Below the pieces are notes generated by a model, which ran no database searches, was not told where the DNA came from, and was given only the letters and a program-made list of their open reading frames with translations. DNA of 64,000 bases. Origin: DASVNK01 sp964478815 (lineage in GTDB: Bacteria; Verrucomicrobiota; Verrucomicrobiia; Limisphaerales; SXQI01). Both the position numbers and the translations under genes were made by a program. Of the stretch, positions 1 to 10,900 are shown piece by piece; within the stretch, counting starts at the first letter, position 1; each line of letters opens with the position of its first letter. The stretch spans positions 1 to 64,000 of the forward strand of contig CAYZKY010000004.1 in the NCBI GenBank assembly GCA_964478815.1, in the 5' to 3' direction.

Positions 1-10
1 TCAAAAAATA

Positions 11-21
11 GGGGGGGGGGG
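11..21. repeat. Homopolymeric G tract (G11)
   Basis: Eleven consecutive G residues lie about 138 bases upstream of the chosen aminotransferase start. Runs this long are rare even in GC-rich DNA and are prone to slippage. It could be a contingency tract affecting upstream transcription or an assembly/sequencing artefact; the sequence alone cannot say which. An upstream GTG start overlaps the last G at position 21, but I do not favour it as the gene start. Confidence 0.9.
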
Positions 22-158
22 TGCTCGCACAATCGATTCGACGGCCCCCTCGGCTGCCGGCTTCGCCGTCACCTCCACGGCCCGCTCCAAAGAATCACAC
101 CCCCTTCCACGAAATTTTTTTGCGCGCCGGGCGGGTTTGTGAAACGTTGCCGCCTTTT

Positions 159-1247
159 ATGGCGCATGTGAAATTGCACATTCCGGGTCCGGTCGAAGTG
201 AGCGACAAGACGTTCCAGGCGTTTCGGTCCCCCATGATCGGCCACCGCGGCCAGGGTTTCAAAGACTTGTACGGCAAAATGCAGCCGCAATTGCAGCAAT
301 TGTTCGAGACCAAGCGGCTCGTCTATCTCTCCACGTCGTCCGCCTGGGGCGTCATGGAGGGCGCGATCCGGAACCTCGTCTCGAAGAAGGTTCTAAACTG
401 CATGTGCGGGGCCTTTTCGGACAAGTGGCTCGATGTTTCCCAGCGCTGCGGCAAGCAGGCGGAAGGGCTCAAGGCGGAGTGGGGTTCGCCCATCCGGCCC
501 GAACAGATCGACGCGAAGCTCGCCACCGGCCAGTTCGACGCGCTGACGCTGATCCACAACGAGACCTCCACCGGCGTGATGAGCCCGCTCGCCGAGATCG
601 CGGCGCTCAAGCAGAAATATCCCGACGTGCTGTTCATCGTCGACGCCGTGAGCTCGCTGACCGCCACCCGCATCCCGTTCGACGCGCTGGGCATCGACGT
701 GCTGCTCGCGGGTACGCAAAAAGCCTTTGCCATGCCGCCGGGACTCGCGGTGTTCACCTGTTCCGCCGCCGCGCTCGACCGCGCCGCGAAGATGGCGGAT
801 CGGGGTTATTACTTCGATTTTGTCGAGTTCCAGAAGAACGCCGAGCAACACATGACGCCCAGCACGCCCAGCATCGGCCATGTCTACGCGCTGGCCTCGA
901 AGCTGGAGGACTTCTTCCATGAGGGGCTCGAACGCCGGTTCCAGCGGCACTCCGCGCTGGTTCAGATGACCCGGCAGTGGGCGGCCCGGCATGGTTTCAC
1001 ACTGTTCCCAGAGCAGGGTTTCGAATCCGTGACGCTGACCTGCGTGAACAACGGCGCGAAGCCCGGGGGCCGGACGGTCGACGCCGCCAAGCTGCAGAAG
1101 CTGGTCAAGGATCGCGGTTTCCTGATCGATGGCGGGTACGGCAAGATCAAGGGCACCACCTTCCGCATCTCGAACATGGGCGACGAAACCGAAGCCTCGA
1201 TGAACACGCTCTTCGGCGCCATGGACGAAGCGATGAAGCAGCTTTAA
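159..1247 (+). CDS. PLP-dependent class V aminotransferase (alanine-glyoxylate / serine-pyruvate type)
   Basis: The product is a 362-residue, probably cytosolic, fold-type I aminotransferase. Enzymes of this family transfer an amino group from serine or alanine to glyoxylate or pyruvate; the substrate here cannot be read from sequence. The ATG at 159 is chosen because the conserved N-terminal IPGPVEV motif follows at residues 8-14. The upstream in-frame extension to 21 encodes a Pro/Arg-rich stretch with no family similarity. Visible active-site features are STSSAWG (58-64, cofactor phosphate loop), HNETSTGV (133-140), VDAVSS with Asp162 expected to contact the pyridine nitrogen, and GTQKA with Lys188 as the Schiff-base lysine, followed by the typical PPGLA. 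The length is normal and no key residue is missing. No clear Shine-Dalgarno precedes the start. The gene is convergent with the giant gene and has no obvious functional link to it. Confidence 0.9.
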   Translation: MAHVKLHIPGPVEVSDKTFQAFRSPMIGHRGQGFKDLYGKMQPQLQQLFETKRLVYLSTSSAWGVMEGAIRNLVSKKVLNCMCGAFSDKWLDVSQRCGKQAEGLKAEWGSPIRPEQIDAKLATGQFDALTLIHNETSTGVMSPLAEIAALKQKYPDVLFIVDAVSSLTATRIPFDALGIDVLLAGTQKAFAMPPGLAVFTCSAAALDRAAKMADRGYYFDFVEFQKNAEQHMTPSTPSIGHVYALASKLEDFFHEGLERRFQRHSALVQMTRQWAARHGFTLFPEQGFESVTLTCVNNGAKPGGRTVDAAKLQKLVKDRGFLIDGGYGKIKGTTFRISNMGDETEASMNTLFGAMDEAMKQL

Positions 1248-1296
1248 CTCCCCTGCCCTTTCCTCACAAAATCGATCCGACCGGGCAGGCGGGAGT
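1247..1296. terminator. Imperfect intergenic hairpin between the convergent genes (possible bidirectional terminator)
   Basis: The arms 1247-1258 and 1283-1296 can pair over 12 base pairs with a two-base bulge around a 24-base loop. They sit immediately after the aminotransferase stop and 56 bases beyond the giant-gene stop. There is no clear T run on either side, so this is a weak terminator candidate. Confidence 0.3.
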
Positions 1297-1351
1297 TTCC
1301 GCTCCGTTCGGCAATGGAGAGCTATCGGTCAACCGACTCACGGGGTTGGCC

Positions 1352-4300
1352 TCAGTTGAGATTGACGATGCCGGAGCCGCTGACGGCCGAGACGAGGCTG
1401 CCGGGGGTGATTTCGATGGCGCCCTGGGCGCCGATGGAACCTGAAGCCGTCAGGGTGAGCCGGGCGGAGGCGAGGTCGATGCCCGAGTCGGCATTGAACT
1501 CTTCGATGGCTCCGGCGGAATTCAGGGCGAGGTTGCCCAGCGTGGCCACGGAACTGACGAAGATGTTGCCGGAACTCACGGTGGCCAGAGTGATGGGCTG
1601 GGAGGAGCCGGCGGCCACGCTGGTCAGGAACAGGTTGCCGTTGACGGCCTGAATGGCGATGGCGCCGTTGACGGTGTTCGCATTGTCGACGCGGAGGCCG
1701 CCGGTGGTGTCGCGCAGATCGATATTGCCGACGCCGGTGACCCGGGCGGCGGCCAGCGTGCCGGCGGAGATTTCCAGCGTGCCGGTGTGTCCGACGCCGG
1801 TGGAGGAGTTGAGCGTTACGGTTTCGGTGAGGATGTCGGCCGCGGCATCGACCCCGAGTTCTTCAATGCGGCCAACGGAGCTGACGAAGACGCTGACGGT
1901 CGTGGAGACGTTAGCGACCAGGACATTACCCGAGAAGATGGTGCGCAGGGTGGCGGCGCCAAGCGCCCCCGGCGATTGGAGGTTCTGAACGCGCAAGTCG
2001 CCGCTGGCGGCCTGGAGGGCGATCGCGCCATTAAAGGCGCTGGCCGAGACGATCTCGACGCCGCCGGCCGTGTCGGCAATGGAGATGTCGCCATTCCCGG
2101 TGACGGCAATATTCGTGACGGTGTTGGCGGCAATTTCAATGGCTTCAAGCGTGCCGATGCCCGTGGCGGCGGTCATCTGCACGGTATCGGCCGCGAGATC
2201 GGGCGAGCCGTCCGAAATGTATTCCTCGATCTTGCCGGCGGAGGCGATGACGGCGGCGCCGGTGGTGGTGACGTTATCCAGCACCACATCGCCGGAGACC
2301 GAGGTGCCGAGGTGGATGGCGCCGCCGCCGCCAGCGGAGAGGAGGCCGAGGATGAGGTTGCCGGAAACGGCGCCGAGGGTGAGCGAGCCGTTGCCGGTGG
2401 AGGCGCTAAAGACCTGGAGCCCGCCAGAGGAGTCGACGAGATCGAGGCGGCCGGCGGCCTGGGCCAAGGTCAGGATGGCGGCGTCGATCTCGATCGTGCC
2501 GAAGCCGCCGATATGGCCACCCGAGGTGAGGCTGACGGTGGGGGCCGAAATATCGACGGCGACATCGGCCACGAACTCCTCGATGGATCCGGCGGCATTG
2601 AGGGTAACGATTCCGCCGCTGACGATACGCCCGACCAGCATGGGCGAGGCCAGCAGCGCGGAGAGCGTGACATTGCCTCCGCCTCCGGCAGTCAGGCTGA
2701 CGGCCTCCATCGGCTTGTCCACCTCGCCCGAGGTCTGGATGGAGATGCTGCCGCTGGCCGTGACGGCTTCGGCAATGGTGATGCCACCGCCGACGTCGAC
2801 GACATTGATGCCACCCACGCCGGAGACGGCCAACCGGCTCAGGGTGGCCGACTCGATCCGGAGGGTGCCGGCGGTGCCGATGCCATTGGAGGCCTGGATG
2901 GAAAGCACGTTGACGCGGATATCTTCCGAAGCATCGCTGCCCAGCTCGTTGACCGCACCGGCGGCGCTGAGGACGCCGCTGCCGAGGGTGAGGATGCTGC
3001 CGGCGAGGATGTCGCCCGTGCCGTTGGTGACGAGCATGACGCGCCCGGCGTTTTCGGCTTCGAGCTCGGCGACCGCCAAGTGACCGCCGGTCGTAACGAT
3101 GGTGATGCTGCCCTGGGCGGTCCGGGCGTGCGTGATCGCAAGCCCCCCGCCAAGGTCGGCCAGATCGATATGGCCCGGGCCAGTGGATCGAGCGAGAGCG
3201 AGGGTGACGGCCAGGATCTCAATGGGGGCAGCGCCACCGATCCCAGCCCCGGAGAGGAGGCTCAAGGTGGGGGCGTCAAGATCGGCCGCCGAGTCAGCAC
3301 CGACTTCCTCGATAGAGCCGAAGGCAGTGAGCGTGAGGGAAGTCGCGCTGACAAGAGAGCCAACGCCGAGGTTCCCGGCGAGGACCGAGACGGAGGCAGG
3401 GCCGCTGGCGACGAGGTCGACGACGTCGAGATGGCCGGAGACGTCGGTCAGCCGGACGACACCATTCGTGGCGCGGGCGGAGGCCACGGTGACGGCGGCA
3501 ATCTCGATGGGATCGACGGAGCCGATGCCGTTCGGAGCGATGAGGGTGAGTGTGCCCGCCGTAATGTCCACACCCGGATCAACGGGGGATTCCTCGATCA
3601 GGTGGGTGGATTCTATTTGAACGGACCCGCCGCTCGAAATTTCGCCAATCAGGACGCTGCCGGACACCAGCGATTTGAGGAGGATGGCGCCATTTCCACC
3701 CGCAGCGACCGAGCCGAGGATAAGATCACCGCCGGAGGTGGACAGAGAGATAGCTCCATTGGCAGCGGCCACAGTGGTGGCCGTCAACCCGCCGCTGAGA
3801 TCGATCAGATCGATGAGACCGGCACCGGTGACGCGGGCTTCCAACAGCGCCGACGTCTCGATTTCAATGGTGCCGGTGAGGCCGATCCCGGAGGTAGCGC
3901 GCAGCGTGATGGACGTTCCCGAGATGTCGGCGGGCGCGTCGTCGCCAGACTCGTTGATGGCTCCTGCGGACTGGAGGAAGACCGCGCCTGCCGCAGCGAT
4001 GGAGCCGACGGCCAAATCGCCGACGAGGGTCTTGATGGTGATGGGGCCATTCGCGGTGGTGGCCAAGGTGGCCACGAGCGAGCCCGCGGTATCGGCCAGA
4101 TCGATCAGGCCATCCGACGAGACGACGGCCTGAGTCAGCGTTTGCGCATCGACTTGCAGGCTGCGGATGGCTCCGATGCCGTTGACGGCCGAGAGGCTGA
4201 GGAGACCGGCGATGAGATCGGTGCCGGCGTCGTTGCCGGATTCCTCGATGGCTCCGGCGGAGACGAGAGTGGCGAGGCCGTTGGTCACGACGAAATTGAC

Positions 4301-7300
4301 GAGGATCGAGCCGGAGCCGGAGGTCGAAAGGAAGATCGGCTTGGAAGTGCCGGCCAGGATTTGCCCGGCGACGAGGTTGCCGCCGGCGGTGCGGATGGAG
4401 ATGGCACCGTTGGACGTCGAGGCGCTGGCGACCGTGAGGCCGCCCGACAGGTCGGTCAAGTCGATGACGCCCGGGTTCAAGACCTGGGCCAGGCTGAGAA
4501 CGGCAGCGCTCATCTCGATCGATCCAGTGGCACCGATGCCGGTGGCGGCGCGGAGGCTCAGGGCATTGGCGGAAATATCGGCTGTGGCGTCATCATTCAG
4601 CTCGAGAATGCGACCGGCGGCGGAGAGCGAGGCCGTTCCGCCGGTGACCACGCTGTCCACTACAATGTTGCCGGAAACGGTGGTCTCGAGCGTGATCGTG
4701 GCGCCACGGCTGGCCGAGATGCTGTTGGCCGTCATGCCGCCATCGACGGTGCGAATCGTCAATGGGCCGTCAGAAGTGGAGGCTGAGGTGATGCCGACTC
4801 CGCCGAGGACATCGGTAAGATCGAGGGCACCGACGCCGATCACCTGGGCGAGCGCCAGGGTAATGGCATCGATTTCCAGAGTGCCCGCGGAGCCGATGCC
4901 ATTGACGGCGCGGAGGCTCAAGGTGGGCGCAGTGACATCGGCGGCGGCATCGAAGGCCGGGCCCAATTCCTGGATGCCGCCGGCGGCCACGATAGCGGCG
5001 GTGCCGCGGGTATTGACGTTGTCGAGGAAGATATCGCCCGAGGAGCTGGTGCTGAGGGTGATGGCACCGCGGTTGCCCGCGGTCATCTGACCGACCGAGA
5101 GGTCGCCTGCGACCACGGCAACGGTGATCGGGCCGTTGAAGGTGCTCGTATTGAGCATGGTCAGGCCACCGGCGACGTCCAGCAGGGCAAGGCCGCCCGT
5201 TCCGGTCACAACGCCGCTGGCAATAGTGGCGACGGCGACCTTGAAGGTGCGAAGGTTGCCGAGGCCGGCGAGGGCGGTGAAGCTCAGGGTGACGGCGCGC
5301 AGGTCTTCGGCGGAGTCGCTGCCGAGTTCTTCGATGGCTCCCGCCGAAACGAGAGAGACGGTGCCGCCGGTCTCGACGCTGTTGATAAGAATATCGCCGG
5401 AGGTGAGCGTGGCGAGGGCGATGGAGCCGCCGTTGCCCGCCGACAACGCGGTGATGGCGAGGTTGCCACCCACGGCTTCAAGCGTGACCGGGCCGTTCGC
5501 GGTCGAAAGATTCGTGACGGCCAAGCCTCCAGAGAGATCGCGGAGGGTGATCGGGCCGGCACCGGTGACGACCGCAGAGGCGAGGGTCGTGACGGCGAGT
5601 TCGATCTGACCGGCGGCACCGATGCCCGTGGCGGCCTGGAGGGCGAGGGTGCCGGCAAGGAGATCGGCTGCGTCGTCGGAGCCAAGTTCGAGAATGGCGC
5701 CGGCGGCGATCAACGTGGCGGCACCCCCCGTGCTGAGGAAGCCGATCGCAAGGTCACCGGCGAGCGTGCGGAGGCTGATCGGGCCAGTGGCGCTGACAAC
5801 TGACGCCGCATTCAGACCGCCGGTTAAGTCGACGAGATCGATGCCGCCCGCGCCGGTCACTTCGGCGAGGGTCAAATCGTTGACGGCGATCTCGATGGCG
5901 CCTGTCACGCCGATGCCGGTGGCCGAGCGGAGGCTCAACGTGGCACCGGTAAGGTCGGCCGTGACATCGCTGCCGAGTTCCAGAATACGACCGGCAGATT
6001 CGATGGCGATGGCGCCGAGGGTCACGGCATTGTCGATGGAGACATCGCCGCTGCTGAGGGTGCCCAAGTGGATCGCGCCGCTGCGGCTGGCGGAGATGTT
6101 CGAAGCCACGAGGTGACCTGCCGCAGCTCGAATGGTAATCGAGCCATTGAAGGTGGACGCCGTGGTGACGGCGAGACCGCCCGCAACGTCGAGCAGGTCG
6201 ATATTCCCGACGCCGATCACCTGGGCCAGCGTCAGAGTGACGACATCGATCTCGAGGGTGTCATTGGCACCGAGGCCCGTCAGAGACCGCAGGGTGGCCG
6301 TCGCGGCCGAGAGATCGGCGGCGGTGTCATTGCCAAGCTCGGCAATGGCGGAAGCCGCGACGATGGTGGCCGAGCCGGCGGTCACCACGTCGCCGAGCTG
6401 GACATCGCCCGCGGTGGTGGTGCTGAGCGTGACGGCACCACCCGCACCGGCCAGCAAGGACTGAACGGCGAGGCTGCCATTGGCGGCTTGAAGATTGATC
6501 GGACCATTCGCGGTCACGGCCCGTTCGACACGCATGCCACCGGCAACATCAAGGATGGCGATCAGGCCGGCCGCCACGACTTCGGCATCGAGCGAGACCA
6601 CATCCAGCCGGAAGGTGCGGAGAACGCCGATGCCGGAACCGGCGGCAAGCACGGCCCGAGTGGCACGGAGGTCATCGGCGGAGTCGCTGCCGAGTTCGTT
6701 GATCTGACCGGCGGCGTTCAGGGTGGCCAGGCCGGTCGTGGTGACGAAATTGACCAGAATATCGCCACCAGCCGCCGCGGTGAGAGCGATCTCCCCTGCC
6801 CCACCGGCAATTACGCTGGCGAGGGAAAGGGTGCCTTCGGTGCCCAGCGTGATCGCCCCCTGGCTGGTCACGGCCTGCGTCACCACCAGTCCGCCCGCCA
6901 GATCGCGCAGATCGATGGCACCCGCACCGGTGACTTGAGCCAGGAGGAGCGTGGCCACATCGAGTTCGATTGTGCCCGCAGCACCCACACCGGAGCCAGC
7001 AGTGACACTGAGGCTGGCGGCCAGTAGATCAGCCTCGGGATCGCCGCCGAGTTCCTCGACGGCTCCCGCCGCGACGAGCGTCATGGTCCCGCTCGTGGAG
7101 ACCCGGCCAACGAAGATATTGCCCGAGCCGAGCGTGGTGAGGGTCACGGGCTGGCCGGTGCCTGCACCGACCTGGGCGAGGAGCAAGTCGCCACCGGTGG
7201 CGCGCAGGGTGATGGAACCGTTAGCGGTAGAGGCGCCAGAAACCGACAAGCCACCGGCGAGATCGGAAAGATCGATCGGCCCCACGCCGGTGACGGTGGC

Positions 7301-7945
7301 GGCGGCCAGCGTGACGGCATCAATTTCGAGGGCCGCGAGAGCGCCGATGCCGGAGACGGCCTGGAGCGTTAATGTGGCGGCGGCGAGATCGACCTCGAGA
7401 TCGGCACCGAGTTCCTCAATGGCGGCCGCGGAGAGGAGTTGCGCGGAACCGGCCGTGAAGACCGTCCCGACGAGGATGTGCCCCGCCCCGACAGTGCGGA
7501 GCAGCACGGAGCCCGCGCCGCCGGCGGTGAGTTCCGTGACGACGAGGTCACCGCCGATGGCTTCGATGGCGATGGGGCCATTTGCCGTGGACGCGTGCGA
7601 AACAGCGACACCGCCTGACTGGTCGCTGAGGGCGATTCCACCGGAACCAGCGACAAGGGCGGATACGGTCGTGACCTGGATTTCGATGCTTTCCAACGTG
7701 CCGATGCCCGCGCCCGCCTGAAGCGAGAGCGTCGCGGCTTCAAGATCGATGGCGGCATCGGACGGAGTGCTCTCTTCGATGCGGCCCGCAACGGCAGTGA
7801 TTTCGATGCGGCCCGCGGGAGCGAAGACGCGACCGACACTGACATCCAGCGCGGCATCAAGGCGAATCTCGCCGCCCGCCGTCTGCACCGAGGCCGCGAC
7901 ATTCATAACGATCGAGCCATGGCGCGCGGAGGCTGAGATCTCCCC
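1352..7945 (-). repeat. Array 3: 18 tandem ~119-residue units, C-terminal end of the protein
   Basis: Units have IDLxDxxGGL, VxxASTxNGxITI, GGDLxVxxISAGxxG, a TxxSGDIxVxxV strand, SAGAIEELGxD, ADLxAxTLSLxA and GIGxxGTIEIxVxTL. IDLxD anchors lie near 7630, 7270, 6905, 6555, 6190, 5845, 5540, 5180, 4815, 4455, 4105, 3805, 3445, 3157, 2795, 2435, 2075 and 1708. Units 6, 11 and 13 lack about 22 residues. The stop codon falls at the start of what would be unit 19. A chimeric junction unit (7945-7650) links array 2 to array 3. Confidence 0.85.
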
Positions 7946-10900
7946 GACGCCGGTCGTAGCGACGGCTCCACCCGCGCCCAAGATCAAGTGGCGATTGGCG
8001 TGGAGGGTAATGGTACCGCCCTGAGCGGAAATCGCGGCGTTGAGGGTGATGTCCTTCGTATCGGACGCATCCGTGGTGGAAGCTTCGAGCAGGATGGCAC
8101 CGGCACCAAGGACGACGATGCCAGAGCCGTCAGCCAGAGCAGCCCCGTCGTGGACGACCAGGCTGCCATTCAAGGCCCGGAGATTGACATCTCCACCCGT
8201 GACCCGGAGGTCGCTCAGGGCGGCATCGGTCTGCTGGATGTTGACTGGAGTAGTGCCGTCCGGCGCGACACGGTTCACGGTGACCGGACCGACCGTGTCG
8301 ACGGAAAGGGAATCGACGTCACTCAGAGTCAAGCTGCCATTCGCCGTGCGGCCGGCGAGGGTAGCCAAGGCAGTATCGAGCGGGTTAAGGGGCGCGCCGA
8401 TCGATGTTCCGGCGACCAACCGCGCTCCCACCGCGACAAGATCCAGGTGCGCATCGCCGCCATCTTCGATGGCACCGGCAAGGGCGGCGACGCTGACGGA
8501 ACCGGCACCGGCGTTCAAGCTGGCGATCACCACCGATGCGGAAGCGCGGTAACGGATGGAGCCGCCGGAGGATTGAGTCACGGCACCATTCTCCATGACG
8601 ATGGAGCCATTCAGGGCCTCCACATCCACCGTGCCACCCGCGGTGGCGATGGAGCCGACGGCGCTCTGAGCGACCGCGCCGGTGGCGACAACGGAGATAT
8701 GGCCGGTGGCGGACTGGACCGGCGCGTGCAGCAAGATCGGCGACGGCGTGGCGCCGGCTGGTCCGGCCGCAAGCAGGACGTTCCCCGCGCCGCGAGCGAC
8801 AATGGCCTGGTGGACGGCGATGGAACCGCCGGCGGTCTGGAGCACGATGGTGGAGTTGCCCGCGAGGGTGCGGACACCCGCGAGAGCGGCGTCCGTCTGC
8901 CGCAGCGCCACCGGAGCGCCGCCGTCGAGATCCACACGGCCAACCGTGACGGCTCCCACGGTGTCGACGGCAAGGGCGGCCGCGTTGCGGAGATAGATGC
9001 CGCCACGGCCGGCGCGGGCCGCGACGACACCGACGGCCGTTTCGACCGGATTGGCTCCCGTGCCGATGCCTACGCCAGCCACGAGGCGCAAATTGCCGCC
9101 GATCAGGTCTTCGGCGGTGTCGCCGCTATCGAGGATCGACTCAGCAAGCGCGGTGACGCTGATGTCGCCGGTTCCCGCGTTGAGGCGACCGAGAGCCACA
9201 TTGACGGAGGCAAAGTAGCGAATGGATCCACCGCCGGTCTGCGCGAGGGCTCCGGCGCTCATGAGAATCGAGCCGTTCTGAGATTGGACATCAATAGTGC
9301 CGCCATTCGCGATGAGGTCACCTGCGGCGGATTGAGTGACATCGCCGTTGGCGAGGATCGTGATGCGACCGAGCTCGGAGCGGACGATCGCATTGAGAGC
9401 AATGTGCGTGCGGGTGGCATCCGGGCTGCGGGATTCGAGGCGGATATTGCCGAAACCAGCGACATCGATGCCCACGCCATTGGCCGGGCTGGCGCCATCG
9501 GCAACCGTGATCGTGCCGGCGAGCGCGACCAAGACGATGCTGCCATTGCCAGAGATGGTGGCGAGGTCGCTGAGAGCCGCGTCGACTTGCTGGAAGGTGG
9601 CTCCATTCGAGCCGACACGGTTGACACCCACAGCGGAGATCGAATTGATGGCGATCGCGTTTTGTTCGGTGATGAAGATGCCGCCGTCGCCGGCACGGGC
9701 CGCGAGGACATCGACGGACGTTTCGAGCGGATTAGCGCCGATACCGATGCCGACGCCGGCCACGAGACGGAGGTTCGCTGCCACGACATCAAGCAGGAAG
9801 TTTCCGGCATCCGCGATGGAGCCTTGCTGAGCCGTTACGCTAACAGTGCCGAGACCAGCGGCGAGGCCCGTGAGAGTGACGTGGTGCGCCGCGGCGTAAC
9901 GGATGCTGCCGCCGACGGCCGTGGCGGTGGCCGAGCTGCCCGACGTGGCAATCATGACAATCGAGCCAGCGAAGGACTCAACATCAATCGTGCCGCCGTT
10001 CGAGGCCAAAATATCGCCTCGAACGGTTTGCGTAATCGTACCGTCCGCCAGCAGGCTGATGTGGCCCGACCCTGTGTTCACCAACGCATCCAAGGTCAGC
10101 GTGTTCTCCTCACCTCCGACCGCGAGGCGGATGTTCCCGCCGACGGTCGCGTAAACCAGCGCGGCAACCGAAATCGATCCATCGACGGTTTCCAAAACCA
10201 GCGCACCGGTTCCGAAAGTCCGATAACCCGCCCTAGAGGCGTCCGTCTGGACGAGGCCAGCCGGGATAGTTCCCTCGGGCGACACGCGATTGACCGACAC
10301 CGACGACAACGGACCGACCACGACCGAATCCTGCTCCGTGACGAAGATGCTGCCGGACGTGGTGAGGGCGGCGATTTGAGCGGCGGCAACATCCAAGTGG
10401 TTGCCGGAGAGTCCAATGCCAGCGCCAGCGGTGAGGCCCAGGATCGGGGCGATGATGTCCCTGGCGAGATCGCCCGCATCCGAAATGACACCGGAGACGG
10501 CGGTGAGGCTGGCGGCGGCGGCCGAGTTCAGGCCCGTGACGGCGATGCTGAGTTGCGCCCGGAGGCGGATATGACCCGCGCCCGTGGTTATCGTGGCGCC
10601 ATCGGACATCGTGATCGATCCGGCCAGGGCCGCATAATCGATGGTGCCACTCTCCGAAGCGACCTGGCCGAACGCCGTCTGGACGAGGCCGCGACCCGCC
10701 AACACGCTGATCGATCCGCCGAGCAAGCCGATGGTGGAATTGATCGTGACGTCCGCGACCGATGACTGAGCCTCCAACAGCACATTGGCCAGGCCGTTGA
10801 CGGAGAGCGGCGCATTCACCGACACGCTGCCGCTCGACGTCCGGAGCACCACGCTCCCGCCCAAAGCAGCAATGCCGGAAAGTTCGAGCGTATCCTGCTC

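Noticed and set aside
21..158. Upstream GTG start at 21 giving a 408-residue aminotransferase
   Set aside because: The extra 46 residues are Pro/Arg-rich, lack family similarity, and begin at the edge of a G11 tract. The conserved IPGPVEV start follows the ATG at 159.
1290..1351. Possible continuation of the giant protein past the TGA by frameshift
   Set aside because: Neither the in-frame nor the shifted translation after 1352 continues the array-3 repeat (no GGL, SAGAIEE or similar), so a simple frameshift at the stop is not supported.
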